Below, piece after piece: positions 44,253-56,779 of a DNA stretch of 64,000 nucleotides. The notes under the pieces were generated by a model. The model worked only from the letters and a program-made list of their open reading frames with translations. It did not search any database and was not told the origin of the DNA. Each line of letters opens with the position of its first letter. Within the stretch, counting starts at the first letter, position 1. The DNA is from Celoporthe dispersa (lineage: Eukaryota > Ascomycota > Sordariomycetes > Diaporthales > Cryphonectriaceae), in contig WAID01000004.1 of the NCBI GenBank assembly GCA_016584495.1, positions 2,852,001-2,916,000 on the forward strand, in the 5' to 3' direction. Position numbers and translations under genes: made by a program.

Positions 44253-45350
44253 GATTGCCGCCGGGATTTTGTGACTGCGTATTACACGGCGATCGCGGAT
44301 GGTCTAACAGATCTGACGCCGGTCCGAGGAGTAGTAGCAGCTCTTTTAGTCGGTCTGCTCTGGGTGTGCCTGTCGCGCTAGCTGCAGGCGCTGCTTAATT
44401 CACTATTGCGAGTCAGTTTCCTAAATGATCCGTTTGTCTGTATACTACTACATAAGACCTTCGCATAGGACGATAGGCCAGGTTGAGGAAATGCCACGTA
44501 CCAGTCGTGGTCGAGGCCACAATGGCTGGCCGGCACTGCTCTCCTCAGCAGGCGGCGCGGTGGACCAGGTGCGTGCGAGAGGCTGGCACGGATAGTCGAG
44601 ATGGGCCTCTGGGGGCTGGAGCAGGAGAGTGGGCGCTCGGATGGGCCGCAGGAGAAGGTATGGCTCGAAGACCGCGGAGGGCGTCGGTCGATGGCGCGGG
44701 GTGAGGCGAGCAGGTGGTCGTTTTGCCTCTCACTGTGTATGTAGGTGCAGTATGATGGATGGTAGTTGGAGGGGATCAAAAACAGCGGAGGCGGGCAAGA
44801 AGAGGAGAAGGGTGGAAGAAGAGAGGGACCCGCTACTTTTTTGGCAGCCAGGGTAGCGGGCAAGAGTGGTGCGATCGCCCCGTTGTCCAGGAAGGACCTG
44901 AAGAAATAAGAACAGAAAGGGTGCAAGGGCAAGGGGGGGGAGGGAAGGGGAGGACGAGGGCAAGGGCTGGCTACAATGTAAGGGCTACTGTAAGAAAGAG
45001 GAGGAGAGGAGGAGGGGGAGAAAAGAAAAAATAAATTCGTGCTGTCTCTCTCTCTATCTCTTTTCCAGCCCACACTGCTGCTACTGTTGGTTTGGGCCGT
45101 TGACTTGGGGGATTGGGGGGAGTGGATGGATTGAATATTGGGGATATTGACCGACGAGCTGCAGACTGGGGCCAGTAGGCTGAGAGGCACCACCGGGGAG
45201 CGCTGCCTATTTCGTGATGGGCGAGCGGTCCCACCCGCACGCGATACTGTGTTTCCTACTCTTTTTTTCTTCTTCTTTCTCTCTTTCTTGTTCCTCTCTG
45301 GGACTTGGAGTCTAGTCAGGGGAGACTCCAGGGCTCGAGCACTCTATCAG

Positions 45351-45399
45351 TGAGCTGCAGTGAGCTGCAGTGAGCTGAAATGAGCTGGGTGGGCCGGGG

Positions 45400-45432
<33 letters not shown>

Positions 45433-45436
45433 TGTG
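45351..45436 (+). repeat. 10-bp tandem repeat followed by (TG)n microsatellite
   Basis: About four copies of TGAGCTGCAG, the last two degenerate, then GGTGGGCCGGGGG and an almost pure TG run of 36 bases. Confidence 0.85.
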
Positions 45437-45763
45437 AGAGCGCGCCCTTGAAGAAGCAGACTCGTAATGGTAAACCAATGTACCATGTATTATCGCTGCT
45501 GGCTGCTGGCGCTGTTGCTGGTTGTGGTGGTGCTTGCGGGCTGAAGTCGCCTGCGGCCGAGTGACAGCGCGGGTGGGGACGCCCCCAGCGTGCCCCCGAA
45601 GGACCCAGGATCCAGGGCCCAACGAATCTATCTTGGCTGGTCCTCTCGTCGACGTAAATGTGGAGTAGCGAACCACCCAGCACGCGCTGACCAGGTACCA
45701 TGTGTCGACCTAAAACTTCCAACAGCACCTCAAAAGTGGACCAGGGGAATTAATCCAGTCCAA

Positions 45764-45764
45764 G

Positions 45765-45810
<46 letters not shown>
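45764..45810 (+). repeat. Compound (AC)n(AG)n microsatellite
   Basis: AC repeats (45764-45780) pass directly into AG repeats (45781-45810), followed by a G7 run. Confidence 0.9.
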
Positions 45811-45816
<6 letters not shown>

Positions 45817-48800
45817 AGAGGATCATCGGGAGATGGCGTGCGTTCAGCCTCGAGAGAGGGTGGGACGGAGGAGAGAGACGCGCGCACGCCCGCACGCATC
45901 ACCCAACTCCTCTCTCTGTCCTGAACGAGACAGGCTGGTTGGTTTGGGGGCCGTTTTGTCCAGCTCATCACTGCCAAGTGCGTACTTACTTGCGAGAGCG
46001 CACCGCCTCGCAGAGACCTCGCCGACCTCTCGCGCAACCTGCCCATCTCGACACTACATACCACAGTGCCTACGTCACGGCCAAGAAGGTGCTAACAGCG
46101 ATCTCGTCAAATCACACGAAACGAAGAGCCTTACACCCCCTCCTCTCTTACCCCCGTCGCATGGCCCTTCCGACTGAAACTGCACGAACACCACCCACAC
46201 CGAATCCTTCGGCGGCGAAAGGTGAGAAGTCAAAAGGTAACGGTGCACGCCGGCCCAGGAACTGTCCGTCCCTACGAGGTACTCTAGCACTGGTGACTGG
46301 TCGAGGGCCGGGTGCTGTACGGGCGTAGAGAGAGAGAGAGAAGGGGGGGACCCTCCAACAAAGGGAGGAGGACAGAAGGAAAAGAAGAAAAAGCCGAACC
46401 AGTAACCCCGGAAGGATCTCGCTAAGACCACAAACCCCAATTCAGCCACCAGGCCCTGAAATGAGGCGTCCTAAATTCGGAAGGTCTTGTCTCCTCTGGC
46501 AGTGGACACACAACTAGACCTTGTTCCTCTTTTCCTCCACCAACCCCCAACAGCCCATGGCAGAGCCGCTGCCGGGTAGACCTGGGGCCGACTGCCAACA
46601 CAGGGACGACAGCAGACACTGAAACAGGAAAACAGGACCAGAACCAGACGGCCTGCATGCCTTCTTCGCCCCTTGATGGTGTTCGCCTAGCCGCATGTAC
46701 CATCGTACTACGTGTGTGCCTGTCGTACGCCACCCGCAACCAACCACCACAACCTCGTCGGTCCCGGGGAAGAAGGAGGAGGAGGAGGAGGGAGGGAGGG
46801 TGGGTGGGAAACATGCCTGCTCGAATCCTTCAGCTCGCAAGAAAGTGCTGGTGGTGACGCTTCAGCCTGGAGCCCGTGAGCCCTTGAATGAAACACCTGA
46901 CGAATGAGAACGGGTGACCTAGCAGTGACACTGCATCGGCAGCGAAGCCACCCGGATGCATCTCGGCCACCATCACCTTTTTTCTTCACTTCTTCCCGCC
47001 CGCGCGCGCGTGGAACGGCACAGGGTGTGCTATCCATCATCCCCTGGTCTGTCCGCCGTCCCACGAGCTATGTCATGTGTGTCACAGCGGCTGCTCCCAA
47101 GATGTTCAGGAACAACCCACTGGGCTTTTGCTAGCATCGAATGATCTTTTTTTTTCTTTCGCTTCTCGTATTTATTCTTGTGTTAAACTTTCTTTACCCT
47201 CGACGTGCGGAATTTTGACCGTCCTTGAGGTGGGTGTGGCACCGCCGCGGCGGCTGGCGACAGAGGGAGTGGGCGAAATGCCCCCATCGTCTCCGCCCTG
47301 CGCCGGAGTTTGGAGACCCCCGTCCCTCGTTTGGCCCCCAAGGACCCCAGAGAAAGTTGAAGGTCGCGCGATACGGCTTCCATGCATGCATGTATGCATG
47401 TCAGCAAATACGCCTGGCCACCGTCCACGTGTGGTAACCCCCTCTCTCCCCCCCCACACCTCCCTCTCCCTCTCTTTTTTTCTCTGCGTATTTCAGGGGT
47501 TATGATGCATGACCACTAGATTATCTCTCTCCTTTCGATTAGACGGTTACACCTACCATGACACGAATTCCGCACTCCCCGGGGTCCCCCTTCTCAAATG
47601 GTTGATCCCCACTGCTGCGAGCCGTCTATGCGGGATGACGGGTCAAGCTTTGCCTGCCATGGTGATAGAGTGGCACCTTGTGAGATGCGCTGGCTGATAT
47701 ATTGGAGGACGGATATGGTAGCTGCAAGAAAACAATATCGACCGGGGGCATGCATTTCTGGAGATTCATTCTGCGGAACGGAACCAGAGCTCCAGGTAGG
47801 GGACGGGCAAAAGGGAAAAAGAAGAACGTGACAGGAAAGAAAAAAGCAAAGGTGGGAAGAAAAGCGACCGGAGTACTGATTATGGCCTCTGCCACTTTGT
47901 AAATTTCATCAAACGGCATACATACATCGAGCGAAAAATTACCAATATATTTACAATAATCTCAAAAAGAGAAAAGGGAAGGTAAAAAAAACCCCCCTTC
48001 AACTCGAGTTCCTCTACAGATACACTCCATAGGGACAACATAATCCTTGCTGAGGTCGCGACGGCGAGGTCCGACGAATTCCATGGTGCCACACACTGAC
48101 AATATATGCTATCAACCAACGAGTGAATTGCTAGCCTTGGTGCCACTGATGCGCCCCTTCAGGTTCTTCCTCTGGTGCACATTCATAGGACGATTGAGGG
48201 GTCCAAGAACGCAACCTCGCAGGGAGAAAAGAAGAGTGGGAAAGAAGAAAGAAAGAAAAGAAAAGAGAAAGAAAGGTAAGGACGAGAAGGGGGCCTCCGG
48301 GGGGGGAGGGGCGGGGTGGACGACAAGAGCGGAAGCGAGATCAAATCTTGAGTCTATCTACATGTGCAGATGAGATCGGCACGAAGTAAGCTCGACCCCA
48401 TCTCAGAGTGTCATGTCCAGAGTCCATAGCCAGAGAGACCCTGGTGTTTTTCAGGATGTGATATTACCTGGGTCCCAAGAAACGTAGGATATACAATACA
48501 CACACCTGCTGGCTTGTTAGACTGTTCGAATGCCATGTGGATACTGAGAGATCATGAAACCAGCCTGGTGCGTCCCTCAGAAGCTGGTTGCTTTCCAGAG
48601 CAGCGTGGTCGGGTTTGGTCATGCCCTCAGCGCTGCTAACCCAAGTGGTCGGCGAGTCAGTCCTGACGCTGCAGGTCAGCCAGCCTCTGGCCGCTGAGTC
48701 GCTGATCTCCCTCGAGACTGACGGCAGCCCGTCTGCTTCCTTTGGAGCTCGCGCTCTGCCTATCGCTCAAAGGGCTTAGTCCTTGATGCTAGGCGGTGGC

Positions 48801-49176
48801 CCAGCCGCTGGTTCCTGTCGGTTTTGCACGTGATCATGAACATCAATTCAGCCGCCTTCACTCACTACCACGGCCAAAAACTTCGTTTGTTTTTTTTTTG
48901 TTTACCTCTTGACGGATGCGATATCTCTGTCATTCTCTAGGGAGTCTTGCGGGAGTCCTCTGCTAGGATAGAGAAAATTATTCTCTGTGTGAGCACGCAT
49001 GGAAGTAACGACCGTCGCGACCAGGAAGCGACGATGTTACACATGCCAGTCCCGAGGAAGGAGCCATGGAGCATCTCACGAACCTTTTGATTCAACAAAA
49101 CCCGCGTCATTCTATCTGATGTATCTTGGGGCTGGTCCGTAATAATCTTCTGAAGCACTGCGGCGCTCTCTCTCTC

Positions 49177-50438
49177 TTATCCGAGGCGGTGCAGCTTGAA
49201 CTCCTCCCGCTCCCTGGGGCCCAGCTCCAGTATAAACTGCTTGGCATCATCATGCGACATGTCCCTGGCTAATTGCTCGCCCTCCGCATAGTCTCTCTCC
49301 CTCTGCGCAATGATGATGGGCTTCTCTATCTCTTCCCATTCAGCGCATGCGTCGGTCCAGTCCTCAAACCCTTCTCCGGTCGGGGTCCTCTTGATGAGAA
49401 GCGGGAGGATAGCTGAGTTCTGCAGGTTGAGGATGCCAAATTCGTCCTCGAGCGTCTCCACGCCGCAGGGAAACCCAACAAGACGGAGGAGCGACTGCAG
49501 CGATCTGTTGTTGGAGCAGATGCAGATGACGTTATGGTCGTCCTCCCGCCAGATGAACTCCAGTGCACTCAGCCAGCGCCGGTCGACGTCGATCCAGAGC
49601 TCCTCGACCGACTCGCCAGAGCGTACCCGCTCCTCAAACATCTCGTCTTGCTCGGGGAAGTCGTCGCCTCCAAACACAGGAACGGCACCTCGATCTCGGA
49701 CGTGGTCGTTGATCTGGGCCTTGGTGCCCCGGCAGTCCGTCACCTCGTCGTGGCCAAAACCCATCCACTCCCTCATCTCGTCCATGATCGTGACGGGCGG
49801 GTGGACCTTCCCAGAGAGTATCTTTGCCATGATGGTGGTCTGGGTGATGCACCGTAGGTGCGGGCCGCTGTAGAAGCTCTGTGGGGTCAGACCGCCTGTG
49901 TGCTGCTTCAGCCGGAACGCTGCATCTTGAGCTTGCACCTTGCCCAGTGTCGACAGGTCCTTGTTTGCTGCGTCCCAATTCTTGGCCGAGTACCTCTGCA
50001 CCTCCCTCTCAGCCGTCCATCTTCCTCACGAGGCGAGATATGCAAAGAGGTGTCAGGAAGGGGCCTCACGTCATATAGGCGGCGATCCCATGCGTCCTGC
50101 CGCTGGTTATGCTCCGCCGCGCCGTGTCGGACGATGAATATGAGCTTGTAGCTGCTATCGCTGTCAAGCCGCTCCTTGACCCGACCCCATTCCTTAACAG
50201 CTGGCTGCAGGTTCAACGAGTCCGTCGTCACCTTGGATGAGTCCAGTCAGTGGCTAGGGGCTGGGGCCGATGTGGAACCACGCGGGCATACCTCTTCTAC
50301 CGCCCTGCCTCGCTTGTGCTTTGTGGCGGTAATGCTGCGAACTACGGGGTTGAAGATTGAGAAATCATTCTGATACAGCCTGGGTATTCCGGGCCTGGCC
50401 CCACAGCGAAATGTTCCCTGGTGCGTGGCTCCATACAT
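49177..50438 (-). CDS. Histidine-phosphatase (phosphoglycerate mutase-like) family protein
   Basis: Predicted exons (minus) 50438-50292, 50231-50070 and 50007-49177 give 1,140 nt (379 aa). The signature LIFIVRHGAAEHNQ contains the catalytic RHG. It is followed by NWDAANKDLSTLGKVQAQ (the W..DA..L...G..QA pattern), then SGPHLRCITQTTIM (the S.L.R...T block) and MDEMREWMGFGHDEVTDCRG (the Glu-containing block). In place of the usual second catalytic-His motif (C/THGxx) the sequence reads VICICSNNRSLQSLLRLVGF, where a Ser-Asn occupies the His-Gly position. A phosphatase or mutase substrate cannot be named, and the missing His raises the possibility that activity is altered. The first intron and start at 50438 are less certain than the rest. 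Confidence 0.8.
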
Positions 50439-50806
50439 GATGTGTGTTTGTGGTGGACAGTAAACAGGAGGTCCAGAGATGCAACCCGGCCGGATGGAAG
50501 TAAGGCGGCCCTTGCATATCTGTTTTGTACCTCTCTCGGGAGCTCCCTTCTTGCAGGTACTCCTCCTCAAGGAAGTAACCACCTCCCGAGGTCTCTCCCA
50601 AGGTGGAAGAGCACAGCAGCCCAAGAGCCCTTGCTTGTTTTAGGTTTGGAGTCTCCTGGGTTGTGACCGTGCACTAGAAGAGGTTTAATTCTTCCCCTTG
50701 TTCCCGACACCATAATGGGATCACTCTCGAATGATTTCAGATATCATCTCCCTAGATAAGAATACGAAAATTCTGTTCTCCATACTATGCCAGGGGGTGT
50801 ACAAAC

Positions 50807-50838
<32 letters not shown>

Positions 50839-50921
50839 TGACTGAGAGTCTCTTTCGTCAACTCACCTGAGAACTTCGCCATCCTCTTTGGCCAGCCTCC
50901 TCTTGGGCCTGGGCAGAACTT
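50439..50921. other. Intergenic region with AT microsatellite
   Basis: Upstream region of the histidine-phosphatase gene and 3' end of the GPCR gene. Contains an (AT)n tract at about 50807-50838. No gene seen. Confidence 0.4.
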
Positions 50922-52267
50922 TCACCCTGGCCGCACATAGTCCACTGTGACCATGGTAATTGTGTCCAGCTGGATGCCCTCCTCCCTATGGCGATCACTA
51001 CCCTGGTTGCTGCCCGACGGGCCTCCCTCGTCACCGTTAAGCTTCCACCATCTCCGCCCGCTGGGTCCTTCTATATTCCGGTCCCTGCCTTGCCCTCGCG
51101 CCGTCGCACCTTCCACCCAAATTATATTCCCGTAGGCTCTCTCTGGAGTCCTGACGAAGTTGTATTTTCCCAGACCAACCTCCTCGAGGTCTTTGGGCGA
51201 GCTGAACAGGATGGTCGTGGACCACAGGATCGCATCCAGCAGCCCAGTCAGCGACGACAGGATGGACACGAATGAGAGGTACGTGTTGGTGATATCAGTG
51301 CCGCCTGCGGCCACAAGGCCGACGAGCAGGATCGGTGCCGCGCAGATGATGAAGATGACAGGATACACTAGAAACGCCGAGTGCAGGCCAGACGAGGAAG
51401 GCCCCCTCGGCACGCTCTCGCTCCTCAGCCACCGCGCTCGCCTGCTGGACCGCTTGCGACACACCCAAGAGGCGAAGATCCACAGGTAACAGATGAGCGT
51501 GACCCCGATAGACAGGGTGATCCAGAAGTTCTGGAGCCAGATACCATACTTTGATGCATACTTCCAGTTCACCCAGCATAACGACTTGGACCTGGCATAG
51601 TACCAGCCCTGTTCCCGAGCCGAGAAACTTCGGGCGATCCCCAGGTTGGCGAAGGACAGCGCGAAGGCAAAGACCAACTGCTGGCCGCGATGAGCCAGAC
51701 CGCACGCCTGGAAAACTTATACCCCCAGACGCTCGTGAGCAGGGTATTAAACGACATCGCCACCAGGAGGGCGCTGCTGGAGAGACTCCCGAGGTTGATA
51801 AAGAACCCCTGCGCCGCACAGGCCGTCGAGGGCACAAAGATCCCGTCGTAGCGCCACCAGTTCAGGCTGAGAACGAAGGGCATGGCCTGGAACATGTCGG
51901 CCACTAGGAGATGGTGGATCAGGGTGAGGAACGAGTTGTACCCCGGGCGCGCGGCGGCCTGGCCATCTCGGCCTCCGGGGTTCTGCGAGAGGACTTTGGT
52001 CATGTCTGAGGTGTGGTGTTGTCGATTCGCCCCGAGTGTCCACTTGTCGAATGCGTCTGCGTCCTGGGTGCCGAGGCCAACCGGCGTGTCCTGCTCGCTG
52101 CTCCATCGCGACCTGAGGCCTCGGTAGGTAATGTGCACAAAGAGGAGGGCACAGGACAGGAAGGAGAGGAGCCCCAGTATGCTCATGGCGACAACATCTC
52201 TCTTGACCGGTGATGGCAGGGGCGAGAGCGTCCCAGTGCCGTAGGATGTCTCGGCGTCTGAGACCAT
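50922..52267 (-). CDS. Git3-like G-protein-coupled receptor with a one-base frame break
   Basis: Start at 52267 (MVSDAETSYG). The 5' part (52267 to about 51687) encodes the first transmembrane helices (VVAMSILGLLSFLSCALLFV; LTLIHHLLVADMFQAMPFVL; STACAAQGFFINLGSL; SALLVAMSFNTLLTSVWGY) and WLIA. The frame then shifts by one at GCGGCCAG near 51685, and GQQLVFAFALSFANLGIA continues. Later helices are NFWITLSIGVTLICYLWIF, FLVYPVIFIICAAPILLVGL and YLSFVSILSSLTGLLDAILW. Length with one base restored is 448 aa. The DLQQA-like ADMFQA and TACAAQGF motifs are those of fungal Git3/Gpr1-type receptors, which signal nutrients to cAMP-PKA through a G alpha subunit. The ligand is unknown. Confidence 0.8.
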
Positions 52268-54282
52268 CTTGTCGGATGTGGAGCAGGCCACCGCAACCTG
52301 CACATGGGTGCTGTGAATTCTGGAGCGAGCCTGCTGGCTACTGCAGAACCGGGAAGTATGTCGACGTGGCGTCGACGCGTTGTACGCAGTCAGAAGCGAA
52401 TTAGTCAACGACGACGACGACGATGACGACGTCGTCGTCCTACCGAGAACGTGGCGACGACTGGACCAGGGCCGATGTGACAAGATTGACGAGATCTGGT
52501 TATCTGCATACAACTTATATCAGATCAGCCAGGGACCTGAACTGCGTTCAGTCGTACCCTGGGTCGCGTAGAGCCTATTGGCATAATGAGGGGTGTCAAT
52601 GCATAAGTTACGCTTTGACCTTGGGAGTAACGACAAGAAGGACATCCCTCGCCTTCCTTCTTCCCAAGATCCGCGGGGGTTATGACGGCCCTTAAATCAT
52701 GCAAGCAGGAGGGGGAGGGGGAGGGGGGAGGGATTACTAGACGATACTGTACCAGCACATGGGAACAAAGAGAATTGCACGCCCTCAAGGCCTGCCTCCC
52801 CCCGAGCTGGCTTCGCCGTGGCTGCTCGCCTTGTATGAGACCAGGGACCAGGTTGATGATGGTCGAGTCTCAGAAAATCTAGCCCGAATGAATCAGTCAG
52901 TCCCTCAGGGGAACGCAAACGGATTTCCAGCATGTCATAGGTCCAGATCCGATCAGTTCGCGTCTACTGGCGAAGCTAAGCTAGCCCAAGCGCAGCCAGA
53001 CCCGCACTCAAGGTTCCAAGTCTCGCTCGAGGACATGTATTATTATTATTGCCATGATAATACCCCCAACAGCTTGTCTACTGCGGCTGTGAGAGCTTCA
53101 ACACTCTAGGTAGTCGTAAATGGTATGAACCCGGAGTGAGATACATATATATACATGTATAAGAGATAGACATGTTTAGATATATGCTGCCATGTCTTAC
53201 GCAAACGCCAGACTGCCCGTGCCTTGCAAGGCGGCCCTGCTCGCTAGAGTTTCCCGAGCCGGGCCGGCCATGCGGAAATTGCCAGAGGCAAGGATTGCAC
53301 AAAAGGTTATCTCTGTCGAAAATTAAGAATCGGCATATTATTCCCTGAGTATGACCCTACCTATATTGTCTTGGCGCATTACATAGAGACAAGCCCTCCT
53401 CGGCTGTGTGGAGCTCGGCTTGGGAGGTGGTTCAAGAGGAGCTTTGGGCGCTCCTCATATGGGTAAGACTAAGTGTTCTTCAGCTTTTGCACTTTGGGGG
53501 GCGGGCTCGGGTGCCAGAGTGGCGGCCTCGGACTGCCAGCGGGACTGGGCTTCTTTCTGGTCGCAAGGATGATACTGGCTGCCAGAGGATTCATACCTTG
53601 CCAAAAGCAGCCGAGACTGACTTCTGCATGTCTCGGTTGTGCGCCCGGGTCCACCAAGCGGTATGAACACTTTCGCAACACGCACGGAGAGAAGGATAGG
53701 CCGTTCTTTTGACATGGCCTTCTTTTCTATACCCTGGCGTTCATCCGCTTCATTACATCTGGTATTTCTTATCGTCTGTGTCAGGTTTTGAACGGGCCGA
53801 CTACTATACCCCTTAATTGTTTGCTTGAAGACATTGGTCGGATGAGGTCGCTAATCATGACCTCGCCTGCCTTGAAACTATACAATCAACCGGCATTCCC
53901 ATCATCTCGACAATGACTAGGCCTGACTTGAGGTTGTCGTGATCTGGGTATGCCGAGCTCTTGTGTGCTACTCAAGTATTCTGGCAGCTGGTAATAATGC
54001 TGAGCGGTACACATTCGAGCAGTGACGCAAGTCTGACATCCGAGCACAGCCTATGCAAGTATGGACTTTTGGCAATGAGTGGTGGTGGATTTCAGCAATA
54101 CTTGGAAACACAGCCGCATCCTCCATCGCCAACTCCGCCTCCCCGGCTGGACGTATCAATACACTCCGTAGCCCAAGAAAACTGCCCAGAAAAATTTCAG
54201 CGTATTGGAATCCCAAGTCTGTCTATTCTCTCTCTTCAATTTACAACAAATTCTGCTGCCAGTGACACACAAAAAAAAAAAA
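52268..54282. other. Intergenic region (2.0 kb), divergent promoters
   Basis: Lies between the GPCR (-) and AIM6-like (+) starts. A trinucleotide run with a self-complementary GACGAC/GTCGTC end occurs at 52408-52440, and A13 precedes the AIM6-like start. No ORF supported. Confidence 0.4.
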
Positions 54283-55822
54283 ATGCCTCTCCCACGACTG
54301 TTCCACCGCAGACTGTCCCAGGCCCCAAGCCTGGACTCCGCCACGATAATATCCTCAACCTCATCTTCCCAGTCAACCACAGCGAGAGGTCGATACCGCG
54401 TAGCATGGAGCTCGTGTATTGAAAATCTGAAAACGCCCAGCTGCGAACGTGATATTGTGTGTTGGGTAGGGAAGTGCGTGATTGGGTGCGGTATCGCCAT
54501 GTAAGTCAGCCGTGCAGGCACCTTGCAGACACCTCAGGCTTGATGATGCGCAGTGCAACTCACCCGATGCGCCTGGCAGACTCTGGTTATTCGTAGTCCT
54601 CTTCCTCGACAACCCTCTGATCTCCAAAACATGGCGATACTCTCAGTTCCCAGACCCGCTCTCACACAACGGCAGCGTCGACCCGATGTGGATGCAAAAC
54701 TTCTCAGACTTCGTCTTTCCGGTCATGTGTCACTCACATAATGACTACTGGCGCGAACACCCGCTCTTCACAGCCCTGATGGCCGGGTGTACGGGGACGG
54801 AGGCTGACGTCTGGCTGACTCCGGACGGAAAGGACCTCCTGGTCGGCCACGACGAGGCGTCTCTGTCTCCGGAGAGGACACTGCGGTCGATGTACATCGA
54901 GCCATTGCTGCAGATCCTCGACTACCGCAACACGGTCGAGTCGTCGTGGGACAACTTCACCGCCTTCGACCGCGCCAGGGGCGTCTTCAGCTCGAGGCCA
55001 GACGAGAGCCTCATCCTGATGATCGACGTCAAGTCGGACGCCTGGGACGTCTGGCCTCTGGTCATGGAGCAGCTGGAGCCCCTCAGGCAAAAACAGTACC
55101 TCACGCGCTACGAGCGCGTCCTTCCTGCCCCGGGCTCTCCCGAGGCGGAGGTCCGCGAGATCTGGCCGGGCCCCATCACTGTCGTGGGGTCAGGCAACCT
55201 GGACAAGCATATATACTACAAGGTGCAGGAGGACATCACGCCGGATGGCTACAGGATCCGTCCGTTCCCGGATGGATATAGCGCCTTCCACGCGTACCAC
55301 GACACGTTCCTGGATGCTCCTCTGCTGGACATGATGAAGCACAACCGGTTCTGGGATATCCACAGGAACGGGGAGACCTTTCCCATGGCAGGGGGCATAT
55401 ACAAGTATTATCCTGAAAACACATTCTACACATCTGTCTCGTTCAAGCAGGCCATCGGGGGTGCCAGGTTCGGGTTCAGTCAGAGCCAGCTGCGAATCCT
55501 ACGCGAGCAGCTCAGGATCGCCCGGCTGAGCGGGCTCGAGCCTCGCTACTGGGACACGCCTGACTGGCCTACCAGCTACCGGGACTACATTTGGAGCGTC
55601 CTGGCTGTCGAGGAGATGGGGATGCTGAACGCAGATGATGTGTTCTCCGCGGCGAGGGGCGACTGGAATACTGTCTATCTGCGCAACGTCTACTTGATGA
55701 TTGCACTATCGCTGGTGGCTGGGGCTGTGACCATTGCTGCAGGCCGTATCGGCTGTGCTACGATATGCAGAAAGTGGCGCTCGAGGACGGAGCCGCCTCC
55801 AGAGCCCATCTACATGGATTGA
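54283..55822 (+). CDS. AIM6-like protein (PLC-like phosphodiesterase fold)
   Basis: Exons 54283-54500 and 54580-55822 give 1,461 nt (486 aa). The intron joins CVIGCGIA to LWLFVVLFLD, creating one N-terminal transmembrane helix; an in-frame upstream ATG at 54205 is possible. The luminal or extracellular domain carries the family pattern: PVMCHSHNDYWREHPLF (paired His), AGCTGTEADVWLTPDGKDL (Glu/Asp), LLVGHDEASLSPERTLRSM and LILMIDVKSDAWDVWP. These are the metal/catalytic positions of the glycerophosphodiester phosphodiesterase/PLC-like barrel. A second hydrophobic segment lies near the C-terminus (LMIALSLVAGAVTIAAG). Yeast AIM6 affects mitochondrial inheritance; its enzymatic substrate is unknown. 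Confidence 0.88.
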
Positions 55823-56257
55823 GCCTGATAATACCAGAGGCCAAAATCCAGAGCAGAGACGACCGCCGGCAGTGCTATCAATTGCGGTGGTCACGGCGTA
55901 GGCAAGAGTGGATTTTATTTTATTATTTAATTTTTTTGGGGTGAAGCTTAGCGAAACAGAAACATGTTAAACCCATCAGTCATAATTTCGGTCTGCAGTT
56001 GCTTTTTGTTTAGATTCCATGCAGACCTGGAAGCCAGCAAGGATAGAAGAGAACCTATGTCGTGTGCTCCAAAGGACACGATGACACACTTCCTGAGCTG
56101 GAGAGGAGACAGCCTTCGGTATATCCCATCTGGAGAGAGACGGGCGCAGATGCAGATAGCAGGGATGCTGTCTTCATCAGTCAACATACTGTGACAACCT
56201 TTGTAGACCAAGTTAGCCTTCATCCAAGCAGCCACTCGAATCTCCTGTTCGAGACAC
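55823..56257. other. Convergent intergenic region
   Basis: 3' ends of the AIM6-like (+) and VOC (-) genes. AT-rich run near 55913-55937. No gene seen. Confidence 0.4.
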
Positions 56258-56779
56258 TCATGCGGCCACTGACTCGACCAAATTGCCATCCGGATCTCTG
56301 ATGTAAATGCTCCTGAGTCTGCCCCGTGCCCCGGTACGAGAGACGACCTGGTGGCCCTCGAGCACCTCGATACCCTCCTTGTGAAACTCTTGCGCCAGGC
56401 CCTCCAGGCTCGACTCCTCGCCCACCAGGAAGCACACGTCCGCGGTCCCCGGCAGGGCGGTCGCGGCCTTGGGCTCGAACTCCTTGCCCTTCTGGTGCAG
56501 GTTGATCTTCTGTGACCCGAACCTCAGAGCATGGCGCTGGACTGACGGATCTGACGGCGGTGTGAATGTCTCGGGCTTCATGCCGAGGTACCTGCTGTAC
56601 CAGCTGATCGTCGCTGGCACGCTGGCGCAGGTGAGAACGAGGTGGTCCAGAGACCTGACGATCGTTAAGGGTCTTGACATCCTGGAGGGTAGAGTCCTCA
56701 CAGAGGGCAGTAACATATACAGAATTGTAGCAAAGGGTTTTCGCAAAGGACGCTGTTCTAGACGTAACTGGTGTGTCAC
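56258..56779 (-). CDS. Glyoxalase/bleomycin-resistance (VOC) family protein
   Basis: Single exon, up to 173 aa. The core starts at SLDHLVLTCASVPATISWYS, with LGMKPETF, ALRFGSQKINLHQKG and ADVCFLVGE, and ends SIYIRDPDGNLVESVA. The first His (LDHLVL), the HQ of NLHQKG and the final Glu (NLVE) match metal ligands of VOC enzymes, resembling the GLOD5 subgroup. The start is uncertain: ATG at 56779 adds about 33 residues, some basic/hydrophobic and possibly mitochondrial, while ATG at 56680 (MSRPLTIVRS) gives the minimal single-domain protein. Substrate unknown. Confidence 0.88.
   Translation of the reverse strand: MTHQLRLEQRPLRKPFATILYMLLPSVRTLPSRMSRPLTIVRSLDHLVLTCASVPATISWYSRYLGMKPETFTPPSDPSVQRHALRFGSQKINLHQKGKEFEPKAATALPGTADVCFLVGEESSLEGLAQEFHKEGIEVLEGHQVVSRTGARGRLRSIYIRDPDGNLVESVAA

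Larger units (their letters stand above)
44253..49176. other. 4.9-kb gene-poor region rich in microsatellites
   Basis: No supported coding sequence on either strand; many overlapping open frames follow from low stop density in GC- and purine-rich DNA. Contains a 10-bp tandem repeat (TGAGCTGCAG-type, 45351-45390), (TG)n at 45401-45436, (AC)n/(AG)n at 45764-45810, GA-rich runs near 46325-46345 and 48235-48290, and G runs. Could be an extended regulatory region, long UTRs of the 43.6-kb gene, or non-coding transcripts; the sequence does not decide. Confidence 0.4.

Noticed and set aside
44378..45193. 271-aa minus-strand open frame
   Set aside because: Ser/Pro/Phe-rich translation of polypyrimidine DNA with no domain; probably UTR or non-coding.
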